From NCBI GenBank assembly GCA_023382675.1, contig JAHDWN010000002.1, forward strand, positions 203,000-257,060: 54,061 bases of DNA. Reading direction: 5' to 3'. A program made the position numbers and the translations under genes. The notes beneath the pieces are model-generated. The model searched no databases, was not told where the DNA came from, and saw nothing but the letters and a program-made list of their open reading frames with translations. The stretch comes from Anaerolineae bacterium (lineage in GTDB: Bacteria > Chloroflexota > Anaerolineae > Aggregatilineales > Phototrophicaceae). Shown here piece by piece: positions 8,919 through 17,282 of this stretch (the stretch's first letter is position 1; the number at the start of each line of letters is the position of its first letter).

Positions 8919-10232
8919 TCAATCTTGCCACGTTTCCAGCGTCTGTTTGAGCGTCTGCATGAAGCGGTCGCCGGTCGCACCGTCCGCGACACGGTGATCG
9001 AACGTCAGCGAGACATAGACACAGGGCCGGATCGCGATCATACCGTCGATGACTTTGACACGCTGTTCCAGGATGCCGACGCCGAGAATGCCCGTCTGTG
9101 GCTGGTTGATGATCGGCGTGGCGAACAGGCTGCCGCTCACGCCGTGATTGCTGATCGTGAACGTGCCGCCGCGAGTGTCGTCCGCGCTGAGTTTCTTGCC
9201 ACGGGCACGCGCCGCCAGGTCGTTGACGCCGCGCGCGATGCCCATCAGGTTGAGATCCTGCGCGTTGCGCAGCACGGGCACGAGCAGCCCTTCGTCGAGC
9301 GAGACGGCGATGCCGATGTGGATGCGATGGTGCAGGAAGATGCCCTCGTCGCGCCATTCGGCGTTGACGTAGGGTGTTGCCTGGAGCGCAGCCACCGACG
9401 CCGCCACAAAATACGGCGTGAGCGTGAGTTTGACACCCTGGCGCTCATACGCATCTTTGTGCGCGGCCTGATGCGCCAGCACCGCCGACAGATCGATCTC
9501 GAAGACGGTCGTCACGTGCGGCGCGGTATGCAGCTTGCTCAAGACCATGTGCTCGGCGATACCCTTGCGCATAAGCGACAGGCCGACGAGTTCACCCTCG
9601 GCCTCGCTCACTTTCGGCGCGTGTTCGACCGGCGGTGCTGGCGCAGCGGCGGGCGGCGCAGATACGAGTTCATCCGTCGGCTTGAACAGATCGCCGCTGC
9701 CGGGCGTCTCCCAGGGAGCTGGCGCGTCAGCGGCAGGCACGGCGACCGCAGGTGACGGCGCTTCACGCGAGTCAAGGTAGGCTTCGACATCCTTCTTGGT
9801 GACACGCCCACCGCGTCCACTGCCCGGAATCTGCGCGAGATCGATGCTGTGCTCGGCGGCCATGCGTGCCACGACCGGCGTTACGTGCCAGCCCCCATTG
9901 CCGCTGTGCGCCTGCTCGGTCTGCACGGCGCGCACCGGCTGGGTAGTGTCGTCCGGTTTCACCGTGACCCGTGTCGTCTCGGCGTGCAGCTCATCCGCCG
10001 CGCCGATCACGCCCAGGAGCGTGCCCTTGGCGACTGTTTCCCCGGCCTGCACCTGGATCGAGAGCAGCACCCCGGCGGCCGGCGCGGGAATCTCCGTCTC
10101 GACCTTATCGGTGCTGACTTCCAGCAGCGGCTCGAATTCCGCGACGGAATCGCCAACCTGCTTGAGCCAGCGGCTGATCGTGCCCTCAACGACACTCTCG
10201 CCCAACTGGGGCATGAGGATTTTGGTGGGCAT
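8919..10232 (-). CDS. 2-oxo-acid dehydrogenase E2, dihydrolipoamide acyltransferase
   Basis: A 437-residue E2 core protein. The N-terminal lipoyl domain (about 1-80) carries the lipoyl lysine at residue 43 in STDKVETEIPA. An Ala/Pro linker leads to a peripheral subunit-binding domain (about 133-172, ending in GSGRGGRVTKKDVEAYL), and another Pro/Ala linker precedes the catalytic acyltransferase domain. Its active-site motif is DHRVADG with His413 and Asp417. It transfers the acyl group from lipoate to CoA. It is the third gene of an E1 alpha-E1 beta-E2 operon and has a strong AAGGAGG site. No E3 (lipoamide dehydrogenase) gene is in the window. Branched-chain substrate is favoured over pyruvate by E1 features and gene context. 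Confidence 0.92.
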   Translation of the reverse strand: MPTKILMPQLGESVVEGTISRWLKQVGDSVAEFEPLLEVSTDKVETEIPAPAAGVLLSIQVQAGETVAKGTLLGVIGAADELHAETTRVTVKPDDTTQPVRAVQTEQAHSGNGGWHVTPVVARMAAEHSIDLAQIPGSGRGGRVTKKDVEAYLDSREAPSPAVAVPAADAPAPWETPGSGDLFKPTDELVSAPPAAAPAPPVEHAPKVSEAEGELVGLSLMRKGIAEHMVLSKLHTAPHVTTVFEIDLSAVLAHQAAHKDAYERQGVKLTLTPYFVAASVAALQATPYVNAEWRDEGIFLHHRIHIGIAVSLDEGLLVPVLRNAQDLNLMGIARGVNDLAARARGKKLSADDTRGGTFTISNHGVSGSLFATPIINQPQTGILGVGILEQRVKVIDGMIAIRPCVYVSLTFDHRVADGATGDRFMQTLKQTLETWQD

Positions 10233-10282
10233 TGAGTCCTCCTTAACGAACGCCGCGTGACGCGCATCACGGCGGAATTGTG

Positions 10283-11266
10283 CTAATACTCTGCCAGATC
10301 GCGGATCGCGTCGGCGATTTTCTCCGGATTCGGCATGAAGAATTCCTGCATCGGATGGCTGTAGGGCACGCCGGGTACATCCGGACCGGTCAGGCGGCGC
10401 ACGGGGCCGTCGAGATACTCGAAGCCATCGGTGGCGATGACCGCCGCGACCTCCGCGCCATAGCCCATCGTCTGCATATCTTCGTGGACGATCAGCGCCT
10501 TGCCGGTCTTCTTGACCGAGTTCAGGATCGCGTCTTGATCGAGCGGCAGCAGCGTACGCAAGTCGATGACCTCGGCGTCGATGCCCTCCTGGGCGACAGT
10601 CTCCGCCGCCTGAGCCGCGTAGTAGGCCATCATCCCGTAGGCGAAGACGCTCACGTCGCGTCCCTCGCGGGCGATGCGCGCCGGGCCAATCGGCACGGTG
10701 AACTCGCCGTCGGGGATCTCGCCTTTGATGGCGCGGTAGCCTTTCTTCGGTTCGAGCACCATGACCGGGTTCGGGTCACGCACAGCGCTCTTGAGCAGAC
10801 CTTTGGCGTCATAGGGCGTGCTCGGCACGACGATCTTCAGCCCCGGTACGTGTGAGAAATACGCCTCGATGCTCTGGCTGTGATACAGACCGCCGCCGAT
10901 GCCGCCGCCGTAAGGCACGCGGATAACCATCGGCACGCACCATGCGCCGTTCGAGCGGTAGTACATGCGCGAGCCTTCGTTGACGATCTGGTTAAAGGCG
11001 GGATAGATGAAGTCTGCGAACTGAATTTCGCAAATCGGGCGCAGATCGGCCACGGCCGCGCCGATGCCGACGGCAACAATCGAGAGTTCCGCCAGCGGCG
11101 AATCGACCAGCCGGTTCGCACCATATTTCTCGTACAAGCCCTGAGTGGCGCGGAAGACGCCGCCGCGCGGGCCAACATCCTCGCCGACGACGAAGACACG
11201 CGGATCGCGCGCCAGTTCCTCGTCCATAGCCTGTCGCAGCGCTTCGATCAATGTAATTTCAGGCAT
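10283..11266 (-). CDS. 2-oxo-acid dehydrogenase E1 component, beta subunit
   Basis: A 327-residue transketolase-like protein of the usual E1 beta length. It has the N-terminal VVGEDVGPRGGVFRATQGLYEKYG segment typical of E1 beta, the TPP-pyrimidine-binding domain, and a C-terminal transketolase-C domain with DLRTLLPLDQDAILNSVKKTG and an LIVHEDMQTMGYGAEVAA strand. It pairs with E1 alpha to decarboxylate the 2-oxo acid using thiamine diphosphate. It lies 62 bp after E1 alpha and 50 bp before E2, with AGGAG upstream of its ATG. Confidence 0.93.
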   Translation of the reverse strand: MPEITLIEALRQAMDEELARDPRVFVVGEDVGPRGGVFRATQGLYEKYGANRLVDSPLAELSIVAVGIGAAVADLRPICEIQFADFIYPAFNQIVNEGSRMYYRSNGAWCVPMVIRVPYGGGIGGGLYHSQSIEAYFSHVPGLKIVVPSTPYDAKGLLKSAVRDPNPVMVLEPKKGYRAIKGEIPDGEFTVPIGPARIAREGRDVSVFAYGMMAYYAAQAAETVAQEGIDAEVIDLRTLLPLDQDAILNSVKKTGKALIVHEDMQTMGYGAEVAAVIATDGFEYLDGPVRRLTGPDVPGVPYSHPMQEFFMPNPEKIADAIRDLAEY

Positions 11267-11328
11267 TGCGTCTCCTGGAATAGCGAATTAGTGAATTAGC
11301 AGCTTAGCAACGTAGCTGAAGCCTCTGG

Positions 11329-12369
11329 CTAATCCAGTTCTCCTTTAGCATAAAGATCGCCGAGCGCTTCCTCTGGTGCGGGCATCGGCGCTGCATCCGC
11401 CTCTTGCTGAGCGCGGTCGGTCTCCGCACGGGCGCGCGCATCGTAGTCGCCGGCTTCGGCCTCGGTCAGCACGCCCACGTCGATTAAATGCTGGCGGAAG
11501 CGCGGGATGCCGTCCCTGGCTTTCCACAGCTCGATTTCTTCGCGCGAACGGTAAGTGCGGTCGTCATCGTCGCTGGAATGCGGTGTCAGACGGTACATCT
11601 TGGCTTCGAGCAGCGTGGCGCCATCGCCGTTGTAAGCGCGCTCGACAGCCTCCACCATCGCATCATAGACGGCAAGCACATCGTTGCCATCGACCACCGC
11701 CCCGGCGACGCCGTAGGCGCTGGCACGGTCGGCGACGTTGGCAACTGCCATCTGCTGGTGCGGTTTCTCCGAAATGGCATACATATTGTTCTGCACGAAG
11801 CAGATCATCGGCAGCTTATGGACACCGGCCCAGTTCATTGCCTCGTGCCATTCGCCCTGGCTGGTCGAGCCTTCGCCGAGGCAGGTGAGCGCCAGCCGTG
11901 GCTGAGTCGTATCCTGCGGATCGACCATGCCCGTTTGCTGGCGATATTTGACGGCGAAGGCCAACCCTGCCGCCTGCGGCACTTGCGTCGTCACGACGGC
12001 AGAACCGCTGACAACGTTCAGATGCTTGAAGCTCCAATGAAAAGGCATCTGCCGCCCGCCGCTGCTGATGTCATGCTTGCCGAACAGGCTGAGCATGAAA
12101 TCTGTCGTCGGCATACCGAGCGCCAGCAGCAGCGCCAGATCGCGGTAGTAGGGGGCGACGAAATCGACGCCGCGATTGATGGCGAAGGCTGCTGCGACCT
12201 GGGCCGCTTCCTGGCCAATGCCGCTGATATGAAAGGCAATGCGCCCTTGACGGTGGAGCGCCCAGGCGCGTTCGTCCAGCCGCCGAGCCAGCAGCATCGT
12301 CCAATACATGTCGCGCAGAGTCGACTCGCTTAAACGCGCAGCCGGGCGCACCGTCGAATTAACCGCCAT
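11329..12369 (-). CDS. 2-oxo-acid dehydrogenase E1 component, alpha subunit (branched-chain type likely)
   Basis: A 346-residue E1 alpha with the thiamine-diphosphate motif running from GEG (165-167) to NN (194-195). The active-site loop around residues 264-274 (HSSDDDDRTYR) resembles the branched-chain E1 phosphorylation loop more than the YRYHGHS-type pyruvate loop. That and the divergent enoyl-CoA hydratase and carboxylase genes favour a branched-chain 2-oxo-acid dehydrogenase. Pyruvate or acetoin cannot be excluded. AGGAG lies eight bases before the ATG. It is the first gene of the operon, divergent from the hydratase gene across a 250-bp regulatory region. Confidence 0.9.
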   Translation of the reverse strand: MAVNSTVRPAARLSESTLRDMYWTMLLARRLDERAWALHRQGRIAFHISGIGQEAAQVAAAFAINRGVDFVAPYYRDLALLLALGMPTTDFMLSLFGKHDISSGGRQMPFHWSFKHLNVVSGSAVVTTQVPQAAGLAFAVKYRQQTGMVDPQDTTQPRLALTCLGEGSTSQGEWHEAMNWAGVHKLPMICFVQNNMYAISEKPHQQMAVANVADRASAYGVAGAVVDGNDVLAVYDAMVEAVERAYNGDGATLLEAKMYRLTPHSSDDDDRTYRSREEIELWKARDGIPRFRQHLIDVGVLTEAEAGDYDARARAETDRAQQEADAAPMPAPEEALGDLYAKGELD

Positions 12370-12532
12370 TCAGCGTTCTCCTATCCAGTTGGCCGTTGAT
12401 ATGTAGGTGACAGGGAGTGAAGGTCGTACGGGTGGAGCGGGTGGGTGCTGCCGGGGGCTTATGGAGTGTGTGACCCTTTTGTGGAAGCACTGTTGGTTTG
12501 AAAAATTGCTTGATCAGTTTCATGGCATCACT

Positions 12533-12561
12533 TTTTCATTCCTAATCTTTGTTTGTACAAT
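12533..12561 (+). promoter_or_regulatory. Candidate sigma-A-type promoter of the hydratase/carboxylase operon
   Basis: TTTTCA (12533-12538) and TACAAT (12556-12561) are separated by 17 bases, matching 4/6 and 5/6 of the -35 and -10 consensus. The -10 box lies inside the left arm of the inverted repeat at 12554-12608, so a protein bound there would block the promoter. Confidence 0.4.
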
Positions 12562-12608
12562 ACACCGAACCCGACTTACAAACCCGTAAAATTCGGTGAA
12601 ATTGTACA
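12554..12608. promoter_or_regulatory. Long inverted repeat (candidate operator) before the enoyl-CoA hydratase gene
   Basis: The left arm TGTACAATACACCGAA (12554-12569) and right arm TTCGGTGAAATTGTACA (12592-12608) are complementary except for one base change and one extra base, separated by 22 bases. The left arm covers a -10-like box. The right arm touches the AGGA ribosome site (12608-12611) of the hydratase. This could be a two-site operator or an mRNA hairpin that masks translation. The repeat is seen; its role is inferred. Confidence 0.6.
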
Positions 12609-12619
12609 GGATTTCTTAC

Positions 12620-13408
12620 ATGTGGCCTGATTACGAAACCTTAAGAATTGCCCTCGATCCACCCTTTGCACAGGTGACGCTCAACCGCCCAGACGTGCGC
12701 AACGCCATGAATCACCGAATGGTGGAAGACCTGATCGCAGCCTTCGGCGTGCTGCGCGAACGCGACGACGTGCGCGCCGCCATCATTCGCGGGGCGCGGG
12801 GCACCTTCTGCGCCGGTGGCGATTTTGACGAACTGCGCGCCGCCATCGATATGGACGAAGCCCAACAAATTGCGCGCACCGCCCGCGTCGATACCATGCT
12901 GCGTACGGTCAACCATGCGCCGCTGATCACGATTGCTGTCGTCGAGGGCGCGGCGCTCGGCGGCGGCTTCGGTCTGGTGTGCGTGACGGATATCGCCATC
13001 GCCAGCACGGACGCCAAACTCGGCCTGCCGGAGGTGCGCCTAGGGCTGGTGCCCGCCGTGATTTCGCCCTACGTGATCGGGCGGGTCGGGCTGGCGCGCG
13101 CGCGCCAGTTGATGTTGAGCGGCAGCCGCTTCGACGGCGTGGCCGCGCAAGAATACGGCATCGTCCACGAGGCGCTGCCGCCGGATGGCCTGGACGTGCG
13201 CCTGGAAGGGCTGAAAGAGGAGATCCGGCAGTGCGCGCCCGGCGCCGTCCGCGAATGCAAGAAGCTGATCTTCGAAGTGGTCGGCAAGTCGCCAGACGAG
13301 ACACGCCAGACCCGCGCCGAATTGCTCAACCGCCTGCGCGTGGGCGACGAAGCTCAGGAAGGCATTCTCGCCTTCATGCAGCGCCGCCCGGCCAGGTGGG
13401 CAGAGTGA
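12620..13408 (+). CDS. Enoyl-CoA hydratase/isomerase family protein
   Basis: A 262-residue crotonase-fold protein. The oxyanion-hole segments are present: GARGTFCAGGDFDELRAA (about 60-78) and EGAALGGGFGLVCVTDIAIA (about 108-127), with LPEVRLGLVPAVISPYVI following. These hydrate an enoyl-CoA or isomerise the double bond. Next to an acyl-CoA carboxylase alpha subunit, a 3-methylglutaconyl-CoA hydratase role (leucine degradation, LiuC-like) is attractive but unproven. ATG 12620 has AGGA eight bases upstream; GTG 12596 in the same frame is an alternative that would put the start inside the inverted repeat. It is 39 bp from the next gene and probably cotranscribed. Confidence 0.88.
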   Translation: MWPDYETLRIALDPPFAQVTLNRPDVRNAMNHRMVEDLIAAFGVLRERDDVRAAIIRGARGTFCAGGDFDELRAAIDMDEAQQIARTARVDTMLRTVNHAPLITIAVVEGAALGGGFGLVCVTDIAIASTDAKLGLPEVRLGLVPAVISPYVIGRVGLARARQLMLSGSRFDGVAAQEYGIVHEALPPDGLDVRLEGLKEEIRQCAPGAVRECKKLIFEVVGKSPDETRQTRAELLNRLRVGDEAQEGILAFMQRRPARWAE

Positions 13409-13447
13409 GCGCGCCGAGCGCCGCCCGCAGAAAGCTGGACACCCGCC

Positions 13448-15421
13448 ATGATCCGCAAACTCCTGATCGCCAACCGGGGTGAGATCGCCTGCCGCATTAT
13501 CAAAACCTGCCGCGAGCTGGGCATCGCCAGCGCCGCCGTCTTCAGCGATGCCGATGCCCAGGCGCTGCACGTCGAACTGGCGGATGAAGCCGTCTTCATC
13601 GGCCCCAGTCCTGCGCCGGAAAGCTATCTGCACATCGAGAAAATCATCGCCGCCGCACAGCGTGTCGACGCAGATGCCGTGCATCCGGGCTACGGCTTTT
13701 TGGCCGAGAACGCGGCGTTCGCGCGAGCCGTGGTCGCTGCCGGGCTGATCTTCGTCGGACCGCCCGCCGACGCGATTGCGCAGATGGGCAGCAAGATCGA
13801 GGCCAAGCGGATCGCGCGGGCTGCCGGTGTAGACATCGTGCCTGGCTATGACGGCGACGATCAGAGCGATGCGCGCCTGATCGCCGAGGCGGACGCGATT
13901 GGCTTCCCGATCATGATCAAGGCCAGCGCGGGCGGCGGCGGCAAGGGGATGCGCGAAGTCCTGCGCGCCGAAGATATGGCGGAAGCGCTGGCTGGCGCGC
14001 GACGCGAGGCGCAGCAGGCTTTCGGCGACGACACGCTGATGCTGGAGAAACGGATCGTTCGCCCGCGCCACGTCGAAATCCAGATCTTCGGCGACAGCCA
14101 CGGGCGGGTGATCGCCCTGGGCGAGCGCGAGTGCAGCATCCAGCGCCGCCACCAGAAGATCATTGAGGAGACGCCCTCGCCCGCACTGGACGAGGCGCTG
14201 CGCGTGCGCATGTGCGAGGCCGCGGTCGCCATCGGTCAGGCGATTGGCTACGTCAACGCCGGGACGGTCGAGTTCATCCTCGATGCCGAGCGCAATTTCT
14301 ACTTCCTGGAGGTCAACACGCGCTTGCAGGTTGAGCACCCGGTCACAGAACTTGTCACCGGGCTGGATCTCGTGCGCTTGCAGATCGAGATCGCCGAGGG
14401 CGGCAGCGTCCCGGACAAGATTGAAGCTGCCGGGCACGCTGTCGAGGCGCGCATCTACGCTGAAGACCCGGCGCATGACTTTCTGCCCGCGACCGGTGCT
14501 GTGCTGCGTTGGCACGCACCGGATCAAGCAGCCGCACGCCTGAGCAGTTCGGCCGTGATCGATTCCGGCATCCGCAGCGGTGCTACCGTCAGCCCGTTCT
14601 ATGACCCGACGCTGGCGAAAGTGATTGCCCTCGGCAAGACCCGCGACGAAGCGATCCGCCGTCTCAACCACACGCTGGCGCAGATCCGGCTGTTCGGCAT
14701 CCGCAGCAACGTCGCTTTTCTGCGGCGGCTGCTGGCCGATCCGGAGTTCGTCACCGGCGCAGTCGACACGGGCTTCATCGACCGCCACCCGGAACTGCTC
14801 GCCGATCCCGGGCCGCCCGCGCTGATCTGGATCGCGGCGGCGCTGGCACAGACCATACGCACAGGCAGCGACTCTGGCATAAACACGCATTTCCGCAACA
14901 ATCCCTACCGGCCGATCCAGCACACCTTTGCCCACGGGGACACCGAGCAGGCCATCATGATCACGCCGCGCGGCAATGGTGTGTTTGGCGTTCAGATCGG
15001 CGCATCGTCACACGAAGCACACCTGTTCGCATTCAGGGATGGCGAACTGACAATCAATGTCGATGGTCATGTGCAGACAGTCGGCCTGGCGCACGGCGGT
15101 GAATGCGATTGGTGGGTCGGACAGGCCGGGGCAGCCTGGCTGCTGCGCTGGATCGACCCGCTGCCTGTGGGTGGCAGCCGCACCCAGGCGGAAGGTTCGC
15201 TGCGTGCGCCGATGCCGGGCAATGTGCTCGCCGTATACGTGAGCGCCGGGCAGCACGTCGTGGCCGGTGATCTGCTCATGATCATGGAAGCGATGAAGAT
15301 GGAGCATCGCATCAAAGCACCGTATGCTGGCGTCGTTACCGGCGTCCATTTCGCCGCTGGAGACTTCGCTCAAGCTGGCGTGGTGCTGCTCGATCTCCAG
15401 CCCGAATCTTCGTCTACATGA
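13448..15421 (+). CDS. Biotin-dependent acyl-CoA carboxylase alpha subunit (biotin carboxylase + BCCP)
   Basis: A 657-residue protein with the domain order of methylcrotonyl- or propionyl-CoA carboxylase alpha. The biotin carboxylase part (1-445) begins MIRKLLIANRGEIACRI and has the ATP-grasp glycine loop KASAGGGGKGM and the EVNTRLQVEHPVTE active-site run. A BT/linker region follows, then a C-terminal biotinyl domain with EAMKMEH and biotinylated Lys617. It carboxylates biotin with bicarbonate and ATP. The carboxyltransferase beta subunit needed for a complete enzyme is not in this window. With the upstream hydratase this suggests a leucine/isovalerate (Liu-type) or related acyl-CoA route. 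The substrate is not fixed by sequence alone. Confidence 0.92.
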   Translation: MIRKLLIANRGEIACRIIKTCRELGIASAAVFSDADAQALHVELADEAVFIGPSPAPESYLHIEKIIAAAQRVDADAVHPGYGFLAENAAFARAVVAAGLIFVGPPADAIAQMGSKIEAKRIARAAGVDIVPGYDGDDQSDARLIAEADAIGFPIMIKASAGGGGKGMREVLRAEDMAEALAGARREAQQAFGDDTLMLEKRIVRPRHVEIQIFGDSHGRVIALGERECSIQRRHQKIIEETPSPALDEALRVRMCEAAVAIGQAIGYVNAGTVEFILDAERNFYFLEVNTRLQVEHPVTELVTGLDLVRLQIEIAEGGSVPDKIEAAGHAVEARIYAEDPAHDFLPATGAVLRWHAPDQAAARLSSSAVIDSGIRSGATVSPFYDPTLAKVIALGKTRDEAIRRLNHTLAQIRLFGIRSNVAFLRRLLADPEFVTGAVDTGFIDRHPELLADPGPPALIWIAAALAQTIRTGSDSGINTHFRNNPYRPIQHTFAHGDTEQAIMITPRGNGVFGVQIGASSHEAHLFAFRDGELTINVDGHVQTVGLAHGGECDWWVGQAGAAWLLRWIDPLPVGGSRTQAEGSLRAPMPGNVLAVYVSAGQHVVAGDLLMIMEAMKMEHRIKAPYAGVVTGVHFAAGDFAQAGVVLLDLQPESSST

Positions 15422-15617
15422 GTGTTTGCTGAGCAACTGAGATACGCGCAATCCAGGCGTAAGATTGCTCCGACATTGTTTGTCAGAACCTTTGTGCGGT
15501 TGCACGGGTAGTCTTAGTAGGGTAGGGTTATGAGCGGCGCGGCTGCGCTGCCACGCTTACTCCATACTCTCCTGGCGATTGCCGTGCTGACACATTTTCC
15601 ACTCGTAGGAGGCATTC

Positions 15618-17186
15618 ATGGGTAATTCCTGGCTTGGGCGTCCACTTTTTGCTCGTCTGATTTTGGCGCTGTTTGTGCTCGCGCTTACGTTAGTGGGCGG
15701 CATCGTCAGCGCACAAGATGCGCCGGCGGGTGTGCTGCGTATCGGGCTGCCCGCCCCGGTGGTGCTCGATCCATCGCTGCATACCAATGATCCCGAAACA
15801 CTTCTGAACCGAGCCATTTACGACTATCTGGTCGAAGTGCTGCCCGACTCGACGATTGGCCCCAATCTGGCGACGGATTGGACGATCAGCGACGACGGCC
15901 TGACCTACACGTTCAATCTGCGTGACGACGTGACCTTCCACGACGGCTCACAATTCACAGCCACGGATGTCGTCTTCACGTTCGACCGCATCCGCGAAGC
16001 CGGCTCGCCAGCGCTCAATATCCTGGGCGATGGCTACACCGTGGCGGCGGATGGCGATTTCACCGTCGTCTTCACCCTGCCGGAAGTCAACGCCGATTTC
16101 CTCTATGGCCTGGGCGCGCCGCAGTCGCTCGTCCTGAAGGCGGGCACTGCCGAGCCGAACGTGATTGTCGAGGGCGATAACCCCTACGTCAACTTCAATG
16201 GCACCGGCCCGTTCATCCTCGAATCCTATGAGCCGGGCGCGGGCGCTACCCTCGTCGCCAACGATGCCTACTGGACGGACGGCTTGCAGTTGAGCGGCTT
16301 GCAGCTCGTCTTCATCGACGACAGCGTGGCGCAGGTCGATGCGCTGCTCAGCGGCCAGCTCGATTTCATCTTCAAAGTGCCGATTGCCCAGGTTGACCGT
16401 CTGGCCGACTTGCAGGGCATCAACGTGCTCCAGCGTTCCACCAGCCAGCACCCGGTCATCCGCCTGCGTACGGACGAAGGCCACCTTGGCGCAGACGTGC
16501 GCGTGCGCCAGGCGTTCAAGTACGCCACCGACCGCGAAGCGCTGAACGACATCCTGCTCCAGGGGCGTGGCACGGTCGGCAACAACGACCCGATTGCGCC
16601 GGTCTTCTCGTTCTTCTTCGACTCCAACATCCAGAATCAGACCTATGACCCGGCGATGGCCTGCGATCTGCTGACCGAGGCGGGCATGAACCCGGTCGAA
16701 GCCACGCTCTACGTGCCGGAGGCGTTCGAGTATGCCGATATGGCCGCGCTCTTGCAGCAGCAGTGGGCCGCGGCTTGCATCAACGTCGATATTCAGGTGC
16801 GCACCGAGGGCTACTACTACGACGTGAGCAACCCGGACAACTACTTCGACGTTGACCTGGGTATCACCGGCTGGGGCGCGCGCCCATCGCCACAGATTCT
16901 GCTGCGCCAGGCGTATATCGAGAGCGGCATCGAAACCTACTTCAACGAATCGCGCTTTGTCGATCCGGAACTGGAAGCGCTGGTCGCCGAGGCCAGCCAG
17001 ACGACCGACCAGGATGCGCGCCGCGCCATCTACGCGCAAGTCAGCCAGATCTTCCTGGAGCGCGGGCCAATCATCGTCCCCTACTTCGCGCCGCTGTTCG
17101 GGGCGACGAGTGGGCGTGTGCAGGGGCTGGAAATGGCACCGTTCGTCGGTCTGACCGATCTGCGTTCGGTTTCGCTCTCCGGCTAA
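15618..17186 (+). CDS. ABC transporter substrate-binding protein, family 5 (peptide/nickel type)
   Basis: A 522-residue extracytoplasmic solute-binding protein. It has a Sec signal peptide with probable cleavage after IVSA (about residue 33); no lipobox cysteine is seen, which is notable if the cell has a single membrane. Family 5 signatures include NLATDWTISDDGLTYTFNLR and DDVTFHDGSQFTATDVVFTF, and KVPIAQVDRLADLQGINV in lobe 2. These proteins bind oligopeptides, dipeptides or other small ligands and deliver them to a Dpp/Opp permease. AGGAGG lies five bases before the ATG. It is first in the dpp-like cluster and is followed by a hairpin, then the permease. Confidence 0.9.
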   Translation: MGNSWLGRPLFARLILALFVLALTLVGGIVSAQDAPAGVLRIGLPAPVVLDPSLHTNDPETLLNRAIYDYLVEVLPDSTIGPNLATDWTISDDGLTYTFNLRDDVTFHDGSQFTATDVVFTFDRIREAGSPALNILGDGYTVAADGDFTVVFTLPEVNADFLYGLGAPQSLVLKAGTAEPNVIVEGDNPYVNFNGTGPFILESYEPGAGATLVANDAYWTDGLQLSGLQLVFIDDSVAQVDALLSGQLDFIFKVPIAQVDRLADLQGINVLQRSTSQHPVIRLRTDEGHLGADVRVRQAFKYATDREALNDILLQGRGTVGNNDPIAPVFSFFFDSNIQNQTYDPAMACDLLTEAGMNPVEATLYVPEAFEYADMAALLQQQWAAACINVDIQVRTEGYYYDVSNPDNYFDVDLGITGWGARPSPQILLRQAYIESGIETYFNESRFVDPELEALVAEASQTTDQDARRAIYAQVSQIFLERGPIIVPYFAPLFGATSGRVQGLEMAPFVGLTDLRSVSLSG

Positions 17187-17205
17187 CCAACTCATGACAG
17201 CGGGA

Positions 17206-17227
17206 GGGGCGAGCTTCGGCTCGTCCC
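17206..17227 (+). terminator. UUCG-capped hairpin between the binding protein and permease genes
   Basis: GGGGCGAGC (17206-17214) pairs with GCTCGTCCC (17219-17227) through a TTCG tetraloop closed by C-G, with one G-T wobble, followed by TTTGCTT. It is 20 bases after the substrate-binding gene and before the permease. Partial termination or 3' end protection there would give more binding protein than permease. Confidence 0.6.
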
Positions 17228-17282
17228 TTTGCTTGTGCCGGTGATTCTGCCGGCGTGCGCGACCGATGAAGGGGACAACTCT

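Noticed and set aside
13040-14935. 631-codon antisense frame over the biotin carboxylase gene
   Set aside because: The plus strand has every biotin carboxylase motif; the antisense peptide is compositionally biased and featureless.
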